Below are positions 8,367-16,497 of a DNA stretch of 19,199 nt, one piece after another. The notes under the pieces are model-generated. The model made no database searches. It saw nothing but the letters and a program-made list of their open reading frames with translations, and was not told the DNA's origin. The translations under genes were made by a program, and so were the position numbers. Position 1 is the first letter of the stretch; every line of letters begins with the position of its first letter. Source of the DNA: UBA5287 sp041672395 (GTDB lineage: Bacteria > Bacteroidota > Bacteroidia > Bacteroidales > Dysgonomonadaceae); contig JBAYZS010000042.1 in NCBI GenBank assembly GCA_041672395.1, positions 1 to 19,199 on the forward strand, in the 5' to 3' direction.

Positions 8367-8855
8367 CTATTTCATTTGTCGACTTTTATTCCATTCTTTG
8401 AAAGGATGCATTGAAAGATATGCATTGTAATACCGCTCATCTCCAGTAACTTCGAGACCAATCCAATTTGGTTTGTCAAACTTTTCATCCTCACTACGCA
8501 ACTCAATCTCGGCCATAACTAAACCATTATTATCTCCATAAAATTCATCTACTTCAAAAATATGATCGCCCGATTTTATCAAATACCGCGTTTTGTCAAT
8601 TATATTACTCTCACAAAGTTTGAGTAATTGTTCGGCATCAACAACAGGAATTTCATATTCATACTCCAGATGTGTGAAAGTTCCTTGTACAGTGGAACTT
8701 TTAATTGTAAGAAAAGCATTTTGATCTAAGATACGTACGCGCACAACATTAAGATTGCTTTGCGATAAATAACCTTGTTTTATGCGGTAGTGCTGGTATG
8801 CATTATTTTTATACTCACCACTGACCAGAAATTTTCGTTCAATCTCGTAACCCAT
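8367..8855 (-). CDS. CYTH domain protein, probable triphosphate tunnel metalloenzyme (inorganic triphosphatase)
   Basis: Single-domain 162-residue CYTH protein. Members hydrolyse tripolyphosphate or related triphosphates inside a beta-barrel tunnel; a minority are class IV adenylate cyclases. The defining ExExK motif is at residues 4-8 (EIERK). Other expected tunnel charges are present: Arg39 and Arg41 in VRVR, Lys52 in LTIK, the alternating acids Glu64, Glu66 and Glu68, Lys88 and Arg90 in DKTRY, Glu101, Asp103 and Glu104 in EVDEF, and Glu116 and Glu118 in AEIEL. The length matches short bacterial inorganic triphosphatases better than thiamine triphosphatases or cyclases. It runs toward the terminator downstream of ilvE and is divergent from the esterase gene, sharing an upstream region that carries the TCTCAC array. 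Fold assignment is firm; substrate is inferred. Confidence 0.87.
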   Translation of the reverse strand: MGYEIERKFLVSGEYKNNAYQHYRIKQGYLSQSNLNVVRVRILDQNAFLTIKSSTVQGTFTHLEYEYEIPVVDAEQLLKLCESNIIDKTRYLIKSGDHIFEVDEFYGDNNGLVMAEIELRSEDEKFDKPNWIGLEVTGDERYYNAYLSMHPFKEWNKSRQMK

Positions 8856-8952
8856 AAAAATTGATATTTATTTATTAACAGAAAGAACGAAAAAGAGTTT
8901 TCGAAACATTAAAATTTAATTCAATTTTTATGACTTTTTCTCATTTTCATCC

Positions 8953-8991
8953 TCTCACCATGGTCTCACCCTCCTCTCACTATGGTCTCAC
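8953..8991. repeat. Four TCTCAC hexamers at exact 11-bp spacing
   Basis: TCTCAC occurs at 8953-8958, 8964-8969, 8975-8980 and 8986-8991, so each copy starts exactly 11 bp after the last. It can also be read as two copies of a 19-bp unit, CCTCTCACYATGGTCTCAC (8951-8969 and 8973-8991), with one mismatch and a 22-bp period. The tract is C-rich in an otherwise AT-rich intergenic region between the divergent CYTH and esterase genes, about 90 nt before the esterase start. Spacing close to one helical turn would place all copies on one face of the DNA, as in arrays of regulator half-sites. The pattern is directly visible; the regulatory role is inferred. Confidence 0.7.
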
Positions 8992-9044
8992 TATTTATTT
9001 ATCAAAAAATTGATTTGAAAAAGGAGTTTTTCAAGGATATTCAC

Positions 9045-9052
9045 TATATTTC
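9045..9052 (+). promoter_or_regulatory. Weak candidate -7 element for the esterase gene
   Basis: TATATTTC matches the Bacteroidetes -7 consensus TAnnTTTG at all but the final G and ends 27 nt before the esterase ATG, a sensible distance. The nearest upstream TTTG (9014-9017) is 27 nt away, longer than the usual 19-21, so support is limited. Confidence 0.3.
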
Positions 9053-9079
9053 GGCTTTATTATAATAATATAATTTACT

Positions 9080-11080
9080 ATGAAGACTTTTGTTAAATCT
9101 GTTATTCTATTTTCTTTCTTGTTTGTAGTCTCTCAAACATATGCTCAAATGCAGTTTCCTGCAATATTCTCAGATAATATGGTGCTGCAACAACAATCGG
9201 ATGCGCCTATTTGGGGAAAAGCAACGCCGGGATCAACGGTCAAAATCGTTCCTTCATGGAATGGAAAAGAATATAATGCTACTGTTGATGCAAACGGGAA
9301 ATGGGTCGCAAAATTGCAAACTCCTTCTGCAGGAGGGCCATTTAAGGTTACTGTTACTAACAACAAAACTACAAAGACTTTCCAAAATGTGATGATCGGA
9401 GAAGTATGGATTTGCTCGGGACAATCAAATATGGAAATGCCTCTAGCCGGCTGGGGTAAAGTCAAGGACTATGAAAAGGAGATAGCAGAAGCTATGTATC
9501 CAAATATAAGACTACTACAGGTCCAAAAGGCAACAAGCCCATATCCGCTGGATGATGTAAAAGTGGATGGCGGATCGTGGCAGGAATGCTCACCGGCTAC
9601 CATAGCTCTGTTTTCAGCAACGGCATACTTCTTTGGAAGGGACTTGCATAAAAACTTGAATGTGCCTATCGGATTGATTAATACGTCTTGGGGCGGTACA
9701 ATTGCTGAAGCATGGACAAGCAAAGAATCGCTCATGAACATGCCGTATTTTAATAATGCTGTCGAAGCTTATAGCTCTCTGCCTAAAGATGTTGAAACGC
9801 GTAAGGCTTCTATCCTAAAAAAACAGGAGGAATGGAACAAGGATGCGATGGCAAAAGACTTTGGATTTGAAAATAGTGTACCTGTAGCATCTAAACTGAA
9901 CTATAATGATAATGAATGGATGTCGGCAAAACTACCGGGAGCCTGGGAAACAAATGGTTTACCGGATTTTGACGGTGTGGTTTGGTTCAGAAAAGTGATC
10001 GATATTCCTGCACAATGGACCAACAAGGAGTTGTCTCTTTCTCTGGGTACTATTGATGATAGCGACATTACTTACTTTAATGGGGTTGAAATCGGACGTA
10101 CCGACGGACATAATGTTCCACGAAAATATATAGTTCCTAAAAGTCTTGTAAAAAAGGGAAAGGCTGTTATCGTTATTCGTGCTTTTGATACTGCAAGTAC
10201 GGGCGGTGTTCTGGGTGAACCTGCTGATTTTTATATTTCTCCGAAAAATAATACTGCTGCAACGATCAACTTGGACGGGGATTGGAAATATAAATCGTCG
10301 GTGAACATAAAAGATCTGGGGACTTTCCCAAGACTTGAAAATGAAAACCCTAATGTTCCTACTGCTTTGTTCAATGCCATGATGGCTCCGCTAATTCCTT
10401 ACAAAATTAAAGGTGCTATTTGGTACCAGGGTGAGTCGAATGCCGACAGAGCTTATCAATATCGTACGCTTTTTCCATTAATGATTAACGATTGGCGCAC
10501 TAAATGGGGATATGATTTCTCGTTCTACTTTGTACAGTTGGCTAATTTCATGGCTGTCAATGAGAAACCTATAGAATCGACATGGGCTGAACTACGTGAG
10601 GCGCAATTGCAAACCCTGAACCTTGAAAATACGGGAATGGCAACCATTATCGATATAGGGGATGCAAATGATATTCATCCGAAAAACAAACAGGATGTGG
10701 GTATACGATTGGCGCTAGAAGCACGCAAAAATGATTATAAACAAGATATCACATCTTCGGGACCGTTATATCATTATTATAAACTTGAGGGAGATAAAAT
10801 ACGTATCTACTTTAAACCGGATGGTAGCAAATTGAAGGTTAATAGTGGTGCTGCTTTAAAGGGATTTAGCATTGCCGGACCGGACAAGAAGTTCTATTGG
10901 GCTGATGCTGTGATCGATGGAAATCAGATTGTTGTGAGCTCTCCTGAAGTTGCTTTTCCTGTTGCAGTTCGTTATGCATGGGCAAATAATCCTATCTGCA
11001 ATTTGAGTAATACGGAAGGACTTCCTGCTTCTCCTTTCAGAACGGATAATTGGACGGGACTGACCGAGAAGAATCAGTAA
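9080..11080 (+). CDS. Secreted sialate O-acetylesterase-like SGNH carbohydrate esterase
   Basis: Predicted to remove O-acetyl groups from glycans, either sialic acids or acetylated plant or microbial polysaccharides, outside the cytoplasm. Residues 1-22 form a signal peptide (cleavage TYA before Gln23). A beta-rich leader, FPAIFSDNMVLQQQ and onward, precedes the catalytic core. The nucleophile is Ser116 in GQSNME (114-119). Further conserved blocks are NTSWGGTIAEAW at 201-212, IWYQGESNA at 447-455 and DIHPKNKQD at 531-539, the last holding the likely catalytic His533. Between about 270 and 400 a separate beta-sandwich is inserted, with VVWFRKVIDIP, TYFNGVEIGRTDG and KGKAVIVIRAFD, the look of a galactose-binding-like module splitting the SGNH fold. 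Length of 666 is usual for this inserted form. It is monocistronic, divergent from the CYTH gene and converging on mfd; the TCTCAC array upstream could regulate it. Exact substrate unknown. Confidence 0.88.
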   Translation: MKTFVKSVILFSFLFVVSQTYAQMQFPAIFSDNMVLQQQSDAPIWGKATPGSTVKIVPSWNGKEYNATVDANGKWVAKLQTPSAGGPFKVTVTNNKTTKTFQNVMIGEVWICSGQSNMEMPLAGWGKVKDYEKEIAEAMYPNIRLLQVQKATSPYPLDDVKVDGGSWQECSPATIALFSATAYFFGRDLHKNLNVPIGLINTSWGGTIAEAWTSKESLMNMPYFNNAVEAYSSLPKDVETRKASILKKQEEWNKDAMAKDFGFENSVPVASKLNYNDNEWMSAKLPGAWETNGLPDFDGVVWFRKVIDIPAQWTNKELSLSLGTIDDSDITYFNGVEIGRTDGHNVPRKYIVPKSLVKKGKAVIVIRAFDTASTGGVLGEPADFYISPKNNTAATINLDGDWKYKSSVNIKDLGTFPRLENENPNVPTALFNAMMAPLIPYKIKGAIWYQGESNADRAYQYRTLFPLMINDWRTKWGYDFSFYFVQLANFMAVNEKPIESTWAELREAQLQTLNLENTGMATIIDIGDANDIHPKNKQDVGIRLALEARKNDYKQDITSSGPLYHYYKLEGDKIRIYFKPDGSKLKVNSGAALKGFSIAGPDKKFYWADAVIDGNQIVVSSPEVAFPVAVRYAWANNPICNLSNTEGLPASPFRTDNWTGLTEKNQ

Positions 11081-11150
11081 AGGCTTTTTTAAATGAATAT
11101 TCTATATCGTTGAACATCAGGGGAGACCGTCAAAAAAGTTTCGTGAAAAC

Positions 11151-14100
11151 CTAATTATGTGAACTTTTAATCTCTTCGAGAATAAAACAGGCGGTCTCTA
11201 CTGATTGGATATTGCGGATAACTACTGAACGTTTTTTTCCCATCTCACGGAATTTGCAATCTCTGGGATGATACTGAACATAATGCAACAGCTTATCAAA
11301 AGCGGTTGATTGGTAATAGGAGGATTTTTCATTTGTGATGAGGTTAAGTGTCATCTGATCATTCTTAAGAACAATCTTTTCTAAACCTAAAGATTTTCCT
11401 ATTAATCGCAGATGAACAACTCGGATGAGCTCTTTACCCTGAGCGGGTATTTTACCGAATCGGTCTTCAATACGACTCACAAAGTCTATGATGCTTAGCT
11501 CGGTATCTATATTATCCAACTCTCTATAGATAGAAATACGTTCGGCATCGTTGGGGATATAGGTGACAGGAAACATCAACTCTAAATCACTTTCGACTTG
11601 AACATCTTCTACAAAAAATTGTTCCTGCTCTGCCTTTTCCTTAATTTGCTCGTTATAAAGGTCAGAAAATTCATCTTGCTTAAGTTCTGCTACGGCTTCT
11701 TGTAATATTTTTTGATAGGTTTCGTAACCCAAATCGGCAATAAATCCACTTTGTTCGGCTCCTAACAAATTACCGGCTCCTCTGATATCGAGATCTTGCA
11801 TCGCAATGTGAATGCCACTTCCAAGGTCAGAGAAATTCTCTATTGTCTGCAATCGGCGCCGGGCCTCGGTGGTCAGCGTATAAAGCGGTGGGGCCAACAA
11901 ATAACAAAATGCCTTTCTATTACTTCGTCCCACCCTGCCGCGAAGCTGATGAAGATCACTTAATCCAAAATTCTGTGCATTGTTTACAATAATTGTGTTC
12001 ACATTGGGCATGTCAATGCCGGATTCTATGATTGTGGTGGCAATTAATACGTCAAACTCCTGATTGACAAAATCATTTATCACTTCTTCGAGTTTCTTGG
12101 GATCCATTTGCCCGTGACCAACAGCAATTCTTACGTCAGGTATTTCACGCTTTATCAGCGTCTCTAATTCATAGATATTCTGAATACGGTTATTCACTAA
12201 AAAAATCTGGCCGTTTCTGCTCAATTCAAAGTTGATGGCGTCTTTTATCACTTCAATATCAAACGTATGAACCTCTGTTTGAACAGGATACCGGTTTGGA
12301 GGTGGTGTGCTGATAGTTGAAAATCCCTTGATCCCATTAACGAGAACTGAAGGGTTCGGGGAATGGGTGTTGCAGTCATGGTTAATGTATCCACATTCAC
12401 CTTTATCTTCTTAAGCTTATCTTTCGTGGATACACCAAACTTTTGCTCTTCATCGATAACAAGTAGACCAAGATCTTGAAAAACAACATCTTTACCTACC
12501 AATCGATGCGTTCCTATTATTATATCTATCTTCCCTTCTTTCAAATCGGCTAAAATTGCCTTCTGTTCTTTTGATGAACGGGCACGACTCAAATATTCTA
12601 CCTTGACAGGGAAATCGGCTAAACGACTTGAAAATGTGTGATAATGTTGGGTTGCCAGAACTGTGGTGGGCACCAAAACTGCACTTTGCTTATTGTCTGC
12701 TGCGGCTTTGAATGCTGCTCTTATAGCTATTTCTGTTTTACCAAATCCTACATCACCGCAAACTAATCTATCCATAGGACGCTCACTTTCCATGTCGCGC
12801 TTTACTTCACGGGTGGTCTTCAACTGATCAGGGGTATCTTCATACATAAAAGAGGCTTCCAGCTCAGTTTGCATGTAAGAATCTTTAGAAAACGAATATC
12901 CTCTTTCCTGCATGCGCTGGGCATAGAGCTTAATCAGGTCGCGAGCAATATCTTTTATTTTAGATTTGGTGCGCTCTTTGGTTCGCTCCCACGCTCCAGA
13001 TCCTAATTTGTTGAGATGAGGTGCTTCGCCTTCTTTGCCTTTATACTTTGATATCTTGTGTAATGCGTGAATGGACACAAATACAGCATCGTTATTTTGG
13101 TAGCTGAGTTTAATCACTTCTTGCACTCTTTCGCCAATACGCATTCTCACAAGCCCGGCAAACTTACCAATACCGTGATCGATATGTACAACATAATCGC
13201 CGGTTTGCAACTGATTAATCTCTTTTAAAGTTAGTGCAATTTTTCCTGTGCGTGCTTTATCAGAACGAAGATTGTACTTGTGGAATCGGTCAAAAATCTG
13301 ATGATCGGTGAAACAACATATCTTTAATGTCTCATCACTGAATCCTACGTGTAGTGTTTTATTTATTGAATTAAACGGAATAGGATCATTTCTGTCCTCA
13401 AAGATATGAAATAGACGTTTTTGTTGCTTTTCACTATCACTCAGGATATATAATGTGTATCCGTTATCTAAATAATTATGAGCCGATTCACTTATCAAAT
13501 CAAAATTCTTATGATACAGTGGCTGGGCGGAAGTTCTAAAATCTATTGCTGCATCTTCTATATCTTGTATATTACGGTTGAAGCGAATTTGTTTGAAGTT
13601 TTTTATTGCTGCAGCAAACTCAGCATTTGTAATTAAATCGGCTTTTACAAAATCTACTTCTTTTTGATCTATTTGTATCGACATCTCATCACGATAAACT
13701 GACTCAATCCGACTTTCAATCCATTGAATGTTCTCTAAGCCAATAATAGTGTTCTTTGGTAGCAAATCAAATAGTGTGGCATTATTGGACTGTCTTTTAC
13801 CTAATTCTGGAACAATTCTAATATCGGTAAACCTCATCTTAGAAAGTTGTGATTCTACTTCAAAACTACGAATCGTTTCAATCTCATCACCAAAAAAGTC
13901 AAGTCGATAAGGGTATTCAGATGAGAATGAAAACACATCTAAAATACTACCTCTTGTAGCATATTGACCAGGTTCATATACGTAATCTACTTCTTGAAAT
14001 CCAAAGGAATCTAATACTTCAGAGATAAAACCACTATCAATCCGTTCACCTTGTGATATCTTTAATGTATTCTTATTCAACATTTCTCCTGATACCGTTT

Positions 14101-14488
14101 TTTCAGCTAACGCATCTGGATAACTTACAATAATGAGTGGTGTTGATTTATTTTGTATTGTACTAAGTGTATCTGTTCGTAAAACTTCATTCGCAGAATC
14201 TATTTGTCCGTATTTTGCGGCTCTTTTATATGCTGATGGGAAAAACAATACATTTTCCTGACCAATGATTTGCGTTATATCATGATAAAAATAACCTGCA
14301 GTTTCTAAATCATTTAATATATACAAATAGGGTTGAGGCGTTTTGTGATACACACTTACAGCAAACATAGAGCGTGAAGATCCATGCAAACCATTTACTA
14401 AAAGTGTTTTTATCTCTTTTAGTATTTTGCTTGCAGCCGAAACGTTAGGATTCGTTTCAAATAGTAGTTGTAATTCTGATATGTCCAA
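11151..14488 (-). pseudogene. mfd: Transcription-repair coupling factor Mfd, split by a 1-nt frameshift
   Basis: Mfd is an ATP-driven translocase that removes RNA polymerase stalled at DNA lesions and recruits UvrA. The 5' part (14488 to a TGA at 12248-12250) carries the UvrB-like N-terminal region, the RNAP-interacting domain starting near 13210 (GDYVVHIDHGIGKFAGLV), Walker A GFGKTE near 12755, the box DEEQKFG near 12450 and TMTATPIPRTL. After GSRDF at about 12320 the frame is lost. The other frame continues correctly with STISTPPPNRYPVQTEVH, then the second translocase lobe (TIIESGIDMPNV, HQLRGRVGRS) and the C-terminal domain, ending at 11151. Restoring one T gives a normal-length protein of about 1112 residues. 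No ATG exists near the 5' end; TTG at 14488 (LDISELQLLF) best matches family N-termini and lies just after a promoter element. A TTG at 14533 would add 15 residues. It may be a true mutation or a sequence error. Confidence 0.88.
12320..12323 (-). other. Frameshift site in mfd
   Basis: On the coding strand the sequence is GGGATTTTCAACT. Reading GAT TTT CAA leads into 30-odd unrelated codons and a stop, whereas one more T (GAT TTT TCA ACT) restores the conserved STISTPPPNR segment. The lesion is therefore a missing T in a run of four (expected five). Confidence 0.85.
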
Positions 14489-14508
14489 AACCGATTGATA
14501 AAACAATG

Positions 14509-14516
14509 CAAAGATA
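14509..14516 (-). promoter_or_regulatory. -7 promoter element for mfd
   Basis: On the minus strand TATCTTTG matches TAnnTTTG exactly. Its last G is about 20 nt before the TTG at 14488, which fits a short leader, but the element lies downstream of the alternative TTG at 14533. This favours the 14488 start. No well-spaced -33 TTTG is seen. Confidence 0.5.
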
Positions 14517-14588
14517 AGGTTTTTTAAATACAATTATATAATAACCATAGAGATAAAGCACCTTTAACATCCAATAAATAATATTTGA

Positions 14589-14618
14589 TTTGTCTTGTCT
14601 TTTTAATGATTATATTTG
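14589..14618 (+). promoter_or_regulatory. Bacteroidetes-type promoter for the glycogen synthase gene
   Basis: TTTG at 14589-14592 (-33 element) and TATATTTG at 14611-14618 (exact -7 TAnnTTTG) are separated by 18 nt, close to the usual 19-21. A second TTTG at 14584-14587 gives 23 nt. The ATG at 14644 is 25 nt beyond the -7 element. This is the best promoter match in the window and lies back to back with the mfd promoter. Confidence 0.6.
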
Positions 14619-14643
14619 TACTCAAATAGAAATATAACATCTT

Positions 14644-16335
14644 ATGCAAGATCGATCTTTGAAATACCCAGACTATATATTCGAAACAAGTTGGGAAGTA
14701 TGTAACAAAGTAGGCGGAATTTATACAGTATTATCAACAAAAGCTAATTCTCTACAAAAGAAAAATAAAGACCATCTTATTTTTATTGGTCCCGATATTT
14801 GGTCTAACGAACCAAATCCATGGTTCACCGAAGATAACACCTTATTTCAGGATTGGTTGAATTATTCAAGAAACAATCAGAATTTAGAAGTACGTATAGG
14901 AAGATGGAATGTCCCTGGAGAACCAATTGTCTTACTTGTTAAATTCGATAAGTTTTTATCCAAGAAGAATGAAATCTATACAAAAATGTGGCTTGATTAT
15001 GGAGTAGACTCTATTTCATCTTATGGAGATTATGACGAGTCTTGTATGTTTGCTTATGCTACAGGTATTGTGATTGAAAGTTTTTATCGGTTTTATCATT
15101 TGGAACCGTTGAATGTGATAGCCCACTTTAATGAATGGATGCTGGGTGTAGGTGCATTATATATTAAAAAATATGTTCCTAAAATCGCTACAATTTTTAC
15201 TACCCATGCAACCTCCATAGGTCGTTCTATTGCTGGTAACAATCTTCCTCTTTATAAAAATATTCACAACTACAACGGTGACCAAATGGCTCGCCAGTTA
15301 AATATGGTTGCTAAACATTCCATCGAGAAAAAGACCGCCCAAAATGTAGATTGCTTTACTACAGTGAGTGATATTACAGCTCAAGAATCAGCGCAGCTTC
15401 TTCAACGTCAGCCAGATGTGGTTACTCTAAACGGATTTGAGAAAGATTTCATTCCTAAAGGTAATGCTAACAAAAAAGCGCGCATAAAAGCTCGATCTAT
15501 TTTAATTAATGTTGCCGAAAAATTGGTTGGTCATTCGATAGAAAAGGATGCATTGATAATTGCTACAAGTGGTCGTTACGAATATAAAAACAAAGGTATA
15601 GATGTATTTATTGATGCTGTTAACATCCTCCGAAAAGATTACAACGTTGATAAAGATGTTATAGCTTTTATTATGGTCCCCGGCTGGATTGATGGACCAA
15701 GAGAGGATTTACAGGCAAAACTACACAATGATATTGACGCAAATTTGACTTCACTCCCCGAACCATTTGTTACTCATCAATTGCATGACAAAAGAAATGA
15801 TCAGGTAATGAACCAAATTCAATATCATGGTTTTACTAATTCATCAAATGAAAAAGTGAAAATAATATTCATACCTTCTTACCTTAATGGAAGTGATGGT
15901 ATTTTCAATGTTTCATATTATGATTTATTGATTGGGTTAGATGTCTCAGTGTTCCCCTCGTATTATGAACCATGGGGTTATACGCCACATGAAAGTGTTG
16001 CATTTTCAGTACCAACTGTAACCACGACACTTGCCGGATTCGGTTTATGGGCAAAGAAAAACCAAACCGAAGAAAAGATAGTAAATGAAAGTGTAAAAAT
16101 TATTACAAGAGATGATAGCAACTACACTGAAGTAGTTAATGAAATTGCTTTGCAACTCTTTGATTTCTCAATGAAAAGCGTTGAACAAATTCAGTTGATT
16201 AGAATTCAAGCAAAAGAATTAGCAGATAAAGCCGATTGGGCACATTTTATTGCATATTATTATCAAGCTTATGACAAAGCATTGCATAATTCTTTTATAA
16301 GATTATCTCATCCATATACATTAAAATTAGATTAA
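14644..16335 (+). CDS. Glycogen synthase, GT3 family (eukaryotic-type)
   Basis: Elongates alpha-1,4-glucan from a sugar-nucleotide donor; cytoplasmic. The sequence resembles animal and fungal glycogen synthases (GT3), not the usual bacterial GT5 GlgA. Residues 14-30 read ETSWEVCNKVGGIYTVL, the GT3 form of the glycine-rich N-terminal motif, and 440-450 read YYEPWGYTPHE, with Glu442 and Glu450 matching the conserved GT3 acids, followed by a TTTLAGFG segment. GT3 enzymes use UDP-glucose, so that donor is inferred here. The 563-residue length is shorter than eukaryotic forms (about 700). The helix that in those enzymes carries an arginine cluster for glucose-6-phosphate control aligns with IRIQAKELADKADW (about 519-532), which has one arginine. 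It is followed 162 nt later by the phosphorylase, forming a glycogen build and breakdown pair, and is divergent from mfd. Confidence 0.9.
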   Translation: MQDRSLKYPDYIFETSWEVCNKVGGIYTVLSTKANSLQKKNKDHLIFIGPDIWSNEPNPWFTEDNTLFQDWLNYSRNNQNLEVRIGRWNVPGEPIVLLVKFDKFLSKKNEIYTKMWLDYGVDSISSYGDYDESCMFAYATGIVIESFYRFYHLEPLNVIAHFNEWMLGVGALYIKKYVPKIATIFTTHATSIGRSIAGNNLPLYKNIHNYNGDQMARQLNMVAKHSIEKKTAQNVDCFTTVSDITAQESAQLLQRQPDVVTLNGFEKDFIPKGNANKKARIKARSILINVAEKLVGHSIEKDALIIATSGRYEYKNKGIDVFIDAVNILRKDYNVDKDVIAFIMVPGWIDGPREDLQAKLHNDIDANLTSLPEPFVTHQLHDKRNDQVMNQIQYHGFTNSSNEKVKIIFIPSYLNGSDGIFNVSYYDLLIGLDVSVFPSYYEPWGYTPHESVAFSVPTVTTTLAGFGLWAKKNQTEEKIVNESVKIITRDDSNYTEVVNEIALQLFDFSMKSVEQIQLIRIQAKELADKADWAHFIAYYYQAYDKALHNSFIRLSHPYTLKLD

Positions 16336-16497
16336 AAACAGTATTTTTGTTTAGAAGTTCCTTCTTGCTTTAAAAAGTTAAACATCACTATATATGCACT
16401 TTACTATAAAAAGAGACTGTACAATGTGGTTTTTTTAATACTTCATTTTGCATAGGTATAAAATCTTTTTATGATCAAATAAATAACATAATTAATA

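Noticed and set aside
9145..9741. Minus-strand open frames opposite the esterase gene
   Set aside because: They mirror the signal peptide and catalytic-motif coding of the esterase and have no start context or domain of their own.
11132..11150. Terminator just after mfd on the minus strand
   Set aside because: A 4-5 bp AT-rich hairpin followed by six T's is visible, but the stem is too weak to call.
12248..12330. Programmed -1 frameshift producing full-length Mfd
   Set aside because: The in-frame codons GAT TTT at the slip point do not form a usual X XXY YYZ heptamer, and a run of four T's is short for transcriptional slippage. A plain deletion or read error is simpler.
16342..16349. TATTTTTG as a separate promoter for the phosphorylase gene
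   Set aside because: It matches the -7 consensus but sits in a T-rich tract about 150 nt from the start codon and has no -33 element. Such matches are frequent by chance in AT-rich DNA.
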